NCBI GenBank assembly: GCA_035294265.1
Contig: DATGLK010000026.1
Location: 1 to 45,056, forward strand
Reading direction: 5' to 3'
DNA from: Candidatus Binataceae bacterium
GTDB lineage: Bacteria > Desulfobacterota > Binatia > Binatales > Binataceae
Length of the DNA: 45,056 nt
Made by a program: the position numbers and the translations under genes
Notes under the pieces: generated by a model
Told to the model about the DNA's origin: nothing
The model's input: the letters and a program-made list of their open reading frames with translations, nothing else
Database searches by the model: none
Part shown: one piece after another, positions 16,693 to 23,181 of the stretch
Numbering within the stretch: the first letter of the stretch is position 1
How the letters are laid out: the number at the start of each line of letters is the position of its first letter

Positions 16693-16957
16693 GGTCGAGA
16701 TCTGCGGTTCCACGGCGCGATCTTCCGAAGGCTCGCGCTGGATGTCAATGACCGGGTCCGGCCTATCGTGGGCAGAAAAGCTTGGCCTGAGCGCGATCTG
16801 CTGGCCACATCGTGCACAAAGGCCCCCGGTTTTCCCCAAACATCACCTCTCCAGAAATTGCTGATTTATGATATTAAACCAGTCTCAATCTATCCAAGTA
16901 CTATTATTTATACTAATATGGCCTAAGCTCGTGCTGGCTTAGGAGGAGCCCTTAACA

Positions 16958-17371
16958 ATGCCAAAGCTAAAACTTCTGCTGTACGCCCTGACTTGCTGTT
17001 TGATCACCGGCTGCGCCTCGATCTTCTCAAGTGGCCCCGAGAACCTAACCCTTCAGAGCTCCCCAACCGGAGCGACCTACCAGTACGGCACCTTCAGCGG
17101 CAAGACGCCCGACACGATCGCCGTGCCAAGAAATGCTATCTCCAAAGCCTATTCGGTTTCTTTCTCGCTGCCTGGCTACAATACGAAAAGCATGCCGGTG
17201 GATACCCGGATTCAGGGCGTAACCTGGTTGGACTTGCTATTTTGGCCCGGGTTCATCGTGGATTTCGCGACCGGAAACGCTTATGCACTGGCGACCCCAG
17301 TCGTTAACGCGACCCTGCAGCCGGCTGTCGCCAGCGCTGCGCCATCCACGCCCCCGGTGGCCGCAAAGTAG
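16958..17371 (+). CDS. Small lipoprotein with PEGA-like repeat
   Basis: A 137-residue secreted lipoprotein. The signal sequence ends in LITGC, a lipobox with the lipidated Cys at residue 19, so after cleavage it is anchored to the inner or outer membrane. The body has SSPTGATYQYGTFSGKTP and SVSFSLPGYNTKSMPVD, the pattern of PEGA-type surface repeats. A hydrophobic WLDLLFWPGFIVDFATG segment follows, shared with many small envelope lipoproteins. AGGAGG stands about a dozen bases before the ATG. The upstream 16861-16920 is much richer in A+T than its surroundings and holds a TATACT box (16909-16914) with no clear -35. It stands alone between divergent and convergent neighbours. The role is unknown. 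Confidence 0.75.
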   Translation: MPKLKLLLYALTCCLITGCASIFSSGPENLTLQSSPTGATYQYGTFSGKTPDTIAVPRNAISKAYSVSFSLPGYNTKSMPVDTRIQGVTWLDLLFWPGFIVDFATGNAYALATPVVNATLQPAVASAAPSTPPVAAK

Positions 17372-17392
17372 GTCGCTCTCCGCCACCCGTGG

Positions 17393-17412
17393 AAAACTGA
17401 TTGGAGTTTTTT
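17393..17412. terminator. Weak bidirectional terminator candidate
   Basis: AAAACT and AGTTTT (17393-17398 and 17405-17410) can pair around a six-base loop, followed by more T on the plus strand and A-tracts on the other. It lies between the lipoprotein stop and the 3' end of tRNA-Phe, which converge here, so it could serve both. The stem is short and AT-only apart from one pair, so stability is low. Confidence 0.3.
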
Positions 17413-17487
17413 GGTGGGCAGGGAGTGAATCGAACACTCGACACAAGGATTTTCAGTCCTTTGCTCTACCGACTGAGCTACCTGCCC
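17412..17487 (-). tRNA. tRNA-Phe (GAA)
   Basis: On the minus strand, 76 bases fold as a complete cloverleaf. The acceptor stem GGGCAGG pairs with CCTGCCC, the D-arm has TAGCTCAGTCGGTAGAGC, and the anticodon stem AAGGA/TCCTT holds the loop CTGAAAA with anticodon GAA (bases 17454-17452). The T-arm is GAGTG-TTCGATT-CACTC. The discriminator is A and the CCA end is encoded. It reads UUC/UUU codons for phenylalanine. Confidence 0.97.
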
Positions 17488-17512
17488 GCCCGCGTCGGCT
17501 GAAGAGTCTTTA

Positions 17513-17541
17513 TAGCTACCCGTAAGCCTTCGCCTATGCAA
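17513..17541 (-). promoter_or_regulatory. Possible promoter of tRNA-Phe
   Basis: On the minus strand TTGCAT (17541-17536) is followed after 17 bases by TAGCTA (17518-17513), with TATAAA partly overlapping. The distance to the tRNA 5' end is about 25 bases. Both boxes are imperfect. Confidence 0.3.
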
Positions 17542-17570
17542 CTGCGCCCCGCCCCCGCGGGTACCTTCCG

Positions 17571-17613
17571 AAAAAAGCGCGGGTGGCCGGCTGAGCCTCC
17601 GGCACCCGCGCTT
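17571..17613 (-). terminator. Rho-independent terminator after the DUF4142 gene
   Basis: On the minus strand a strong hairpin forms: AAGCGCGGGT pairs perfectly with ACCCGCGCTT, an inner GCCGG/CCGGC stem follows past one bulged base, and the loop has eight bases. Six T residues come directly after the stem. This is a textbook intrinsic terminator 20 bases beyond the DUF4142 stop, and it insulates that gene from tRNA-Phe. Confidence 0.85.
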
Positions 17614-17631
17614 AAACACCGGCATCCCAGG

Positions 17632-18242
17632 CTATTGCTGCTCAGTCGCGCGCCCGGTGGGATTCTGAGCCGTTTGGCCGGCGGATGCGTCTCGGTCGAG
17701 ATTCTCGGACATGTGCAGATGGGCCTCCAAAACGGGCAAGGTCTGATGAATATAGGTCTCGGCGGTGCGATTGTCCTGCAACTGCTGCTCGGCTTGGCGG
17801 AACTGCTCGATCGCCTGCCGATGCTCGTTGATGTCGTCGCGCAGGAAGGCCCGGTTGAACTGCGCGCCGTTGAGCTGATGGAGCCGATCATAAGTCGCCT
17901 GCTGGTTGCGGCTGACCTGATTGGAAAGCTGCACGTGGCTCTGGTTGGCCAGCGCCTGAAGCGCGGCCTGATTGGCCCGATGGTCACCCTCCATGGTATC
18001 GGCTAGCGTGCGCATCGCCTAATTGCTTCCAGATTTGTCGCGCGCCAGCGAGGCTGCTGGCTGCTCGCTCTTGTTCATCCGCGCGGCTGCCGGCATCATC
18101 TGCGCCAACTCACCCTTGGAGTCCGCGCCAACACTGCTCTGCCCTGCCCGCTGGCCGATTGCTCGTTTTGCGCTAGTGCCACCCCAGCCAAGCTCGTTAC
18201 CAAGCCTGCTGCCACGACCCAGCCGATCACTCGCCTTATCAT
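17632..18242 (-). pseudogene. Broken DUF4142-type secreted protein gene
   Basis: The 3' part (17632-18015) encodes 127 residues like the C-terminal half of DUF4142 proteins: TMEGDHRANQAALQALA, then DDINEHRQAIEQFRQAEQQ and TLPVLEAHLHM. Members are usually 160-200 residues with a signal peptide. Just upstream, a separate 48-codon frame (18096-18242) starts MIRRVIGWVVAAGLVTSLAG and ends in an ALA-Q cleavage site, a clean signal peptide, but is in another frame. To join them one needs a frameshift in 18096-18150 and removal of an in-frame TAG at 18019-18021. So the gene looks disrupted by two changes. It keeps a good terminator. Two separate small genes are the alternative; an assembly error is also possible. 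Confidence 0.55.
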
Positions 18243-18414
18243 TGGATGTGCCCTCCCGCGTTAACGTCGGACACTTGCCCGTGCAAATGCCGGGCCGTCC
18301 TGCGCCGTTGTGCAGCGCAGCCGCTTGATCACACAGGGATAGGCCCGGCTCGGAATAGCTAGGGGTTAACGCGGAGCCCGAGCGCTTGCTCGTGGAAGGC
18401 AGGGTTTACAGGGT

Positions 18415-19014
18415 TCACGCTTTCGATGGCGTGCGCGCGCTGAGGATTTGGTCGATTAGGCCATATTCCCGCGCCTGCTCGGCGCTCATGAAGGAATCGC
18501 GTTCGGTGTCTTTTTCGATCCGCTTGAGCGGCTGTCCGGTGTGTTCGGCGAGTACCACGTTGAGCGCCTCGCGCAGGCGCAAGGCCTCCCGGGCCTGGAT
18601 CTCGATATCCGAGGCCTGGCCCTGAAACTCGCCCGAGAGCTGATGGATCATGATGCGGCAGTGGGGTAGCCCGTAGCGCCGCCCCTTGCTGCCCGCCGCC
18701 AGCAGCACCGCCGCCATGCTCGCCGCCTGACCCACGCACAAGGTCGAGACCGGCGGTTTGACGAACTGCATGGTGTCGTAAATTGCCAGCCCCGCGGTCA
18801 CCGAACCGCCGGGTGAATTGATGTACAAGTTGATCTCGAGCTCGGGATTGTCGGCTTCTAGAAACAGGAGCTGGGCGGAGATCAGGTTGGCCACATCGTC
18901 GGTAATCGGTCCGCCCAAAAACACGATCCGATCGCGTAGCAGGCGCGAGAAAATATCGTAGGAGCGCTCGCCGCGCCCGGTCTGCTCGATTACGTAAGGA
19001 ACTAAAACGCCCAT
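18415..19014 (-). CDS. clpP: ATP-dependent Clp protease proteolytic subunit
   Basis: A 199-residue ClpP, the serine peptidase that forms two stacked heptameric rings and degrades proteins fed by ClpX or ClpA. The catalytic triad is at the usual places: Ser99 in GQAASM, His124 in IMIHQ, and Asp173 in ERD. The N-terminal axial segment [20 protein letters not shown] and the [13 protein letters not shown] strand are canonical. I start at ATG 19014; the frame continues upstream without homology. No clpX or trigger-factor gene flanks it, so this may be a second ClpP paralogue or a scattered arrangement. It lies 99 bases downstream of lptB on the same strand. Confidence 0.93.
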   Translation of the reverse strand: MGVLVPYVIEQTGRGERSYDIFSRLLRDRIVFLGGPITDDVANLISAQLLFLEADNPELEINLYINSPGGSVTAGLAIYDTMQFVKPPVSTLCVGQAASMAAVLLAAGSKGRRYGLPHCRIMIHQLSGEFQGQASDIEIQAREALRLREALNVVLAEHTGQPLKRIEKDTERDSFMSAEQAREYGLIDQILSARTPSKA

Positions 19015-19113
19015 GCCCGCACCTGTCCCTGATCGAATATTACCACGGCACGCACCAATCGCAGGCATCGCGCAATGGTGCGGCGCGAGAAAAATCCACG
19101 GCGGCCGCTCCAC

Positions 19114-19920
19114 TCAACGCAGCCTGAAGCTGTCGCCCAAAAAGACTTGGCGCACGTTGGCACTTTCCACGATCTCTTGCGGTGCGCCCTCCATCAGGAT
19201 CTGCCCGCCATGAATAACGTAGGCACGATCGATAATCGACAAGGTTTCGTGCACGTTGTGATCCGACATCAAAACGCCGATCCCGCGCGTTTTGAGATAT
19301 TCGATAATTCGCCGGATCTCCACTACCGTGATCGGGTCGATCCCGGCAAAGGGCTCGTCCAGGCATAAAAAGGTCGGATTAAGCACCAGCGCGCGCGTGA
19401 TTTCCACCCGCCGTCGTTCGCCGCCAGATAGCACCCCCGCCTTAACCTTGGCCAGGTGAGTAATATCCAGCTCGCTGAGCAAGGATTGGAGGCGGCCAGT
19501 GCGTTCTTCTTCATTCAGCGGCAAGGTCTCCAGCACCGCCAGCAGGTTCTGCTCCACCGTCAGCTTGCGGAATACCGAGGGTTCCTGGGGCAGGTAGCTC
19601 ACGCCGCGGCGGGCGCGTTGATAAAGCGGCAAACTGCCGACATCTTCGCCATTTAGCAGGATGACGCCAGAATCGGGCTTGAGCAGTCCCACCAGCATAT
19701 AAAAGCTGGTGGTCTTGCCGGCCCCATTGGGGCCGAGCAACCCCACCACCTCGCCGGCCTCGATGCGAATGCCGACCCGGTTGACCACTCGCCGGCCGTT
19801 GTAGCTCTTGGTCAGTTCGCGCCCTTCCAAGGAGCCGCGCGCACCTTCCCGCCCCGGCCACAGCTCGGCCACCGGCCTGCGCACTAACGGCGCCCTGGAT
19901 AGCTCCACTCCGCTTGCCAT
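19114..19920 (-). CDS. lptB: LPS export ABC transporter ATPase LptB
   Basis: A 268-residue ABC ATPase. It has Walker A GPNGAGKT (63-70), a Q-loop Gln112 in YLPQEPSVFRKLTVEQN, the signature VLSGGERRR (163-171), Walker B FLCLDEPFAGID (184-195) and the H-loop His221. The wording LPQEPSVFRKL and EPFAGIDPITV is typical of LptB, which drives lipopolysaccharide from the inner membrane to the periplasmic LptA bridge together with LptFG. The N-terminus is about 30 residues longer than usual; the ABC core starts at LEGRELTKSY, so a later start is possible. Its usual neighbours lptA, lptC and rpoN are not in the window. Its presence argues for an LPS-bearing cell. Confidence 0.9.
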   Translation of the reverse strand: MASGVELSRAPLVRRPVAELWPGREGARGSLEGRELTKSYNGRRVVNRVGIRIEAGEVVGLLGPNGAGKTTSFYMLVGLLKPDSGVILLNGEDVGSLPLYQRARRGVSYLPQEPSVFRKLTVEQNLLAVLETLPLNEEERTGRLQSLLSELDITHLAKVKAGVLSGGERRRVEITRALVLNPTFLCLDEPFAGIDPITVVEIRRIIEYLKTRGIGVLMSDHNVHETLSIIDRAYVIHGGQILMEGAPQEIVESANVRQVFLGDSFRLR

Positions 19921-20000
19921 TGTCGCCGCGCACCCCTGCCTCGGGCCGCGTGCCTATATATGCACGCGGCAACGCGTGGGCGAGCTGGAACGGGCCCATG

Positions 20001-20453
20001 TTATTGCGCTCGCCTGCGCCTTACAACCGGTTTCGTGCGCCGGCGCCACCCTAATAGGACAGCCGTCAGATCGAGAATGAGAAGTGACCGTCCCTGATGT
20101 CCTGCGTTAACCGGAGGGACGTACTCGAAGACGAGTAAGCTTGGAACCCACCAATTGATTCCGTTGAACACAATCCCAAGGTCCACGACATAGGTATTGG
20201 TAGCCACCGATGTCTGCGTGGCAGAACCCATCGGCCGCATACCCGCTGGCGATATGCCGACAGCCGTAACCACGGCGGCCGAGATACACGTGATCTGTGC
20301 GCCCGTATCGACCAAAGCGGAAAACAGTCGATTCGGGGCTATCGGTTGAAGGAACCTAGCGGGCGTTACGGCGGCGCTGCCAGCGGGCGCATCGACCCCG
20401 ACTTGAATCAGTGGACCAATTGCAGGGTTACACTGACCGCTCAGGGACGGCAT
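20001..20453 (-). CDS. Retropepsin-like (clan AA) aspartic protease
   Basis: A 150-residue single-domain protein with FSALVDTGAQITCIS (residues 44-58), the DTG(A) active-site loop of retroviral-type aspartic proteases, which work as dimers. It overlaps a small upstream gene by 26 bases. I have seen this small-protein-plus-protease pair in many bacterial genomes without a known function. The tail after VFEYVPP is odd: in this frame it becomes a basic string ending WRRRTKPVVRRRRAQ. The +1 frame reads QDIRDGHFSFSI and stops at 20066-20068, which looks like the usual short hydrophobic C-terminal strand. A one-base shift near 20100 may therefore have altered the end. Confidence 0.65.
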   Translation of the reverse strand: MPSLSGQCNPAIGPLIQVGVDAPAGSAAVTPARFLQPIAPNRLFSALVDTGAQITCISAAVVTAVGISPAGMRPMGSATQTSVATNTYVVDLGIVFNGINWWVPSLLVFEYVPPVNAGHQGRSLLILDLTAVLLGWRRRTKPVVRRRRAQ

Positions 20454-20703
20454 GTGTGTAGAAGCCTAGATCGACAGAGCCATCGGTTACTTCCTGAATT
20501 GAAAATTTGCTTTGCCCATAGTTCTTCAGCCCCACCTTATACGCATCTCCGGCGGTGTCGAAAAACTCGACAACTTGTCCATCGTGCAGCAACGCAAATT
20601 TTCCGCGATGGCTGACCAGCAGATTGGGCAGCAAGCGTCGGAATGCCTCGTAATTGCGCCTTACTTCGTCTTTCTCCGTATCGGGCATTGTCGAGGTCTC
20701 CAT
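20428..20703 (-). CDS. Small partner protein of the retropepsin cassette
   Basis: A 91-residue protein with no signal peptide. It contains NYEAFRRLLPNLLVSHRGKF, then ALLHDGQVVEFFDTAGDAYK and FSIQEVTD-x-x-VDLGF near the C-terminus. Proteins of this kind recur just before small clan AA proteases in diverse bacteria. Their fold suggests a small alpha/beta domain, and the function is unknown. The stop lies 26 bases inside the protease gene, so expression is coupled and the protease or its activity probably depends on this partner. The 190 bases upstream, to the end of the phage module, show no gene. Confidence 0.65.
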   Translation of the reverse strand: METSTMPDTEKDEVRRNYEAFRRLLPNLLVSHRGKFALLHDGQVVEFFDTAGDAYKVGLKNYGQSKFSIQEVTDGSVDLGFYTHAVPERSV

Positions 20704-20896
20704 GGGGGTTCTATCCGTACCACGAATTTACCTGTCCCTTCAACGGATAGCGAGCGTCAATCACGCGGGCCGCCAAATTAGGAGGCTGCCGGGCCGCCCT
20801 TGGCCGCCAAAGCAGGCCCCACTGGTCGCCCAAATCCGCCAAAGGGCGCTGTCTCCGCATCTGAGGCTTCGCTACGCTTGCTGTTTGCTCCCCCCG

Positions 20897-21124
20897 TTAC
20901 GAGCCGTCCCACTCCGTCTTGCCCAACGGGCGGCAATCCTCCAGCAATTGGCGTGCCTGCTCGGGCGTGCGCTTGTGATCGGCCGTCAGATGCATCCACC
21001 AGCGGTCGCGATAGGAGTAGGCATTGCTCGTCCTGAACTCGATCCCGCACAGCGGACAATAGCGCCACGTCCCCATCCGGTAGCCCGGATGGTCGTGCTG
21101 ATTACGTGCAACAACGCGCGACAT
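20897..21124 (-). CDS. Small zinc-finger-like phage protein
   Basis: A 75-residue protein starting at ATG 21124, with a GGGGGG stretch just upstream. It holds YCPLCGIEF followed, after 18 residues from the second Cys, by HLTADH. This C-x2-C-x18-H-x4-H array could bind one zinc ion. A helical acidic/basic tail follows (RTPEQARQLLEDC). It is the last gene of the phage module, 19 bases after the endolysin gene. No enzyme motif is visible, and the spacing differs from HNH nucleases. A DNA- or protein-binding role is the most that can be said. Confidence 0.55.
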   Translation of the reverse strand: MSRVVARNQHDHPGYRMGTWRYCPLCGIEFRTSNAYSYRDRWWMHLTADHKRTPEQARQLLEDCRPLGKTEWDGS

Positions 21125-21143
21125 GAATACCCCCCGAAGCCGT

Positions 21144-21653
21144 TCATTCGTAGGAGCGATTAAGCCAGCCCTCCAGAAACGGGTCCGCGCACCCGTGCGC
21201 GGCCTCATACCGGGCCGCGACCAGACGGCAATAACCGGCGAACTCCGAGCGCAACGCCGCGATCGCCACCGCCGGTGGACAGCGGCACGCCGCGGCCACC
21301 GTCAGCGGCCCCACCACCCCGTCATCCTTCAGATCACCCATCCCGCCCGCGCGCAATGCACGCTGCAGGCTCTGATGGGCTGGGACCGGCGCGGTGACCG
21401 CCAAATCCAGGAGCTTGGCGGCCAGCTCCGCAGGTAGCCGGCCGTAACCGTAACGCAACCACCAATCCCGGTAGTAGATTGCCGCCGCCTGCTCGGGACG
21501 CAGCTCTTTGATATCAAGCTTAGGATAGCTGCGCTGGCTGATCCCGTATTTCGTAGCCCCTCCCGGATCCAGTGGATTGGCGACGTACCCGCCTTCATGA
21601 CCCAGCACTACCCGCACCGCCGCGGCGAAAGCCTCGTCCTCCCACCATTGCAT
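21144..21653 (-). CDS. GH108-family endolysin
   Basis: A 169-residue lysozyme-like peptidoglycan hydrolase of glycoside hydrolase family 108. The family's opening is clear: VLGHEGGYVANPLDPGGATK followed by YGIS, with catalytic Glu20 in the HEGGY motif. IYYRDWWLRYGYGRLP and AELAAKLLDLAV follow. A C-terminal putative peptidoglycan-binding-3 segment has DGVVGPLTVAAA and FLEGWLNRS. The enzyme cuts the glycan strands at the end of infection to free particles. No signal peptide is present, so it would need the holin-like protein encoded upstream (22650-22826). It lies within the lysis cassette between a permuted NlpC/P60-like gene and a small zinc-finger-like gene. Confidence 0.85.
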   Translation of the reverse strand: MQWWEDEAFAAAVRVVLGHEGGYVANPLDPGGATKYGISQRSYPKLDIKELRPEQAAAIYYRDWWLRYGYGRLPAELAAKLLDLAVTAPVPAHQSLQRALRAGGMGDLKDDGVVGPLTVAAACRCPPAVAIAALRSEFAGYCRLVAARYEAAHGCADPFLEGWLNRSYE

Positions 21654-21683
21654 CGCTGACCCGTCCCGCGCGCAGGCGTCAGG

Positions 21684-22196
21684 CTAGCCGGCCGTCGCCC
21701 GAAATTCGGGCGACGCCAGCACTGCGTCGAGCAATTGCTCGGGATCCACCGATCCCTGCGCCACTCCCGGCAACAAATCGTATCCGCTGGCGCGGATTAC
21801 CGCGGTGACATATTCGGAGCAGAAAAAATCGCTCTTATGGCACAGTGGATTGCGCGCCAGGCGATGGGCCAGCAGCTTTTCCGCCTCCACCCAAGTCATT
21901 CCGAACAGCGCCGCGTAATCGTAGGGCCGGTTGATATAACGGCGCAGACGGGCAATCCCCGGCCACAGGTCGAAATTCGCCAGATAAAGCCGCCGCCGCT
22001 CTCCCGCCATCGCCTCGAAGGGCTCCAAGGTAAGCCCGTTCCAATTCGCCCCCAGCGTCATCCGCCCGCCGAAGCACGGATCGTCCCAGGCCAAAAACGC
22101 GTGCGAGACCGCCCCTCCCCCTTCAGCCGAGCGAATCAGCGCGCCCAGCAACCCAGGCGCCGCGCTGAAGCCCACCATCACTCGCGGCCGCTCCAT
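21684..22196 (-). CDS. Permuted NlpC/P60-like (YiiX-type) cysteine hydrolase
   Basis: A 170-residue protein starting at ATG 22196, whose first base is shared with the stop of the upstream gene (TGATG). VSHAFLAW carries His32, and DFFCSEYVTAVIRA carries Cys126. A His followed later by FCSEYV is the order of circularly permuted papain-like hydrolases such as YiiX. Such enzymes act on lipids or on peptide cross-links of the cell wall. Placed beside an endolysin and a holin-like gene, cutting of wall peptides during lysis or entry is plausible but not shown. Confidence 0.6.
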   Translation of the reverse strand: MERPRVMVGFSAAPGLLGALIRSAEGGGAVSHAFLAWDDPCFGGRMTLGANWNGLTLEPFEAMAGERRRLYLANFDLWPGIARLRRYINRPYDYAALFGMTWVEAEKLLAHRLARNPLCHKSDFFCSEYVTAVIRASGYDLLPGVAQGSVDPEQLLDAVLASPEFRATAG

Positions 22197-22591
22197 CACA
22201 ACGCCCCGATCACGCCACTGGCCACCGCCGCGTAGGCCGCGTTGATCAACGCGTTGAGGCTGGCCGTGCCCAGGCTTTTGATCGTCGGCCACAAGTTGGC
22301 CGCTAGCTGCGTCTTGATCGATTCCGCCACCAACGCGAACTTGTCTGCGCCGCTAAGCCCGCTGTGGCCATTGGCGCCAAGCACGGCGTTTTGCACCGTG
22401 GCCACCAGGCTGTGAAAATCCGCTAGCGCCATCGTCTCGATCTTTCCGCCAGCCTCCTTGAGCGCAGCCTCGGCATCCTTCTTGACGAGTTGGTAAATGC
22501 CCTGCGCCCACGGCATGATAGGCACCAACGCCTGTTGCAATTCTTCTTGCGCTCCGCCAAACCAGTTCTCGATTGCACCGATCAGATCCAT
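22196..22591 (-). CDS. Phage protein with LLH-holin-like C-terminal region
   Basis: A 131-residue protein, mostly helical by composition. The second half, around ADKFALVAESIKTQLAANLW and SLNALINAAYAAVASGV, resembles the C-terminal helix pattern of LL-H-type phage holins, whose C-terminus reads roughly like an alanine-rich LIEAAV motif. The N-terminal membrane helix of such holins is not obvious here (IGAIENWFGGAQEELQQALV is amphipathic). It may be a partner of the separate two-helix protein just upstream. It shares its last base with the start of the next gene. Placement in the lysis cassette is clear; the function is not. Confidence 0.5.
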   Translation of the reverse strand: MDLIGAIENWFGGAQEELQQALVPIMPWAQGIYQLVKKDAEAALKEAGGKIETMALADFHSLVATVQNAVLGANGHSGLSGADKFALVAESIKTQLAANLWPTIKSLGTASLNALINAAYAAVASGVIGAL

Positions 22592-22649
22592 TGCTTGCGC
22601 CTCCTGCTCCCGTTTACCAGTCCACTCGCCCCATCCCGCCGCTGCCGGC

Positions 22650-22826
22650 CTAACCTGCCGTCGCTGACATTCCCGGCGGCGGCATCCGCACCCCGAGCAG
22701 ATAGGCGGCTACCGCCAGCAACGCGAGCGCGTAGCTTTGGCTGTGCGCGGGAACCAGCCGGTAGATCGCTCCGGTCGCGATAATCGCCCCGACCAGCGAC
22801 GCCAACGCATGTTTGCCCCATTCCAT
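22650..22826 (-). CDS. Small two-helix membrane protein, probable holin
   Basis: A 58-residue frame starting at ATG 22826. It has two hydrophobic stretches, ALASLVGAIIATGAIY (about 7-22) and YALALLAVAAYLLGV (about 32-46), separated by RLVPAHSQS. The short soluble ends and two-helix hairpin are those of small phage holins that perforate the inner membrane and let the endolysin out. It stands between the coiled-coil gene and the LLH-like gene, in line with the endolysin. I infer the holin role from size, topology and place; the sequence itself is not a family I can name. Confidence 0.6.
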   Translation of the reverse strand: MEWGKHALASLVGAIIATGAIYRLVPAHSQSYALALLAVAAYLLGVRMPPPGMSATAG

Positions 22827-22851
22827 CTCGCCGTCCTCCCGGCCTCCTCGT

Positions 22852-23181
22852 TCATCCGGCGCCTAAGCCCGCGATTCGCGCGCTCAGCTCGCCGAAGCGC
22901 CGATTATCTTCCTCCCGATGGTCTTCCAGCTCGCGATGGATTTGACTCAAACCGCTGTCGTAGGCGCGTCGATGGTCGGCCAGTTCCACCCGCACCTGAT
23001 CCAGCTTGGCCTCGATCCGGACGACCGCCGCGCTCATGCCAAGGTCGGGACGCGCGGCGCCGAATAAGCGTCGCACCGCCGCCATGAAACCCAGGCCCGC
23101 CCCACCTACCGCCAGCGCGTCGCGCACCTCTTCCGTATTGACTCCGTGTCCCATCCGCCCACCGCTCCACCCACTACTCAC
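22852..23181 (-). CDS. Small coiled-coil phage protein
   Basis: A 109-residue protein starting with GTG 23181, which overlaps the TGA of the giant beta-helix gene as GTGA. This supports that start; an in-frame ATG at 23154 is the alternative. The N-terminal half has a hydrophobic patch (DALAVGGAGLGFMAAVRRLF). The second half is a long charged helix with heptad spacing, from VVRIEAKLDQVRVELADH to DNRRFGELSARIAGL. Proteins of this sort (helical stalk, one membrane-like segment) are found near holins and may act as antiholin or spanin-like parts. I do not recognise the family. Confidence 0.55.
   Translation of the reverse strand: MSSGWSGGRMGHGVNTEEVRDALAVGGAGLGFMAAVRRLFGAARPDLGMSAAVVRIEAKLDQVRVELADHRRAYDSGLSQIHRELEDHREEDNRRFGELSARIAGLGAG

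Noticed and set aside
17412-17487. tRNA-Phe as the attachment site of the phage block
   Set aside because: The tRNA is 3.4 kb from the first phage-like gene, with clpP and lptB in between, and I found no repeat of its 3' end near 42.5 kb.
18415-19113. Longer, 232-residue ClpP start
   Set aside because: The extra 33 residues are unlike any ClpP N-terminus; from ATG 19014 the catalytic residues fall at their normal positions.
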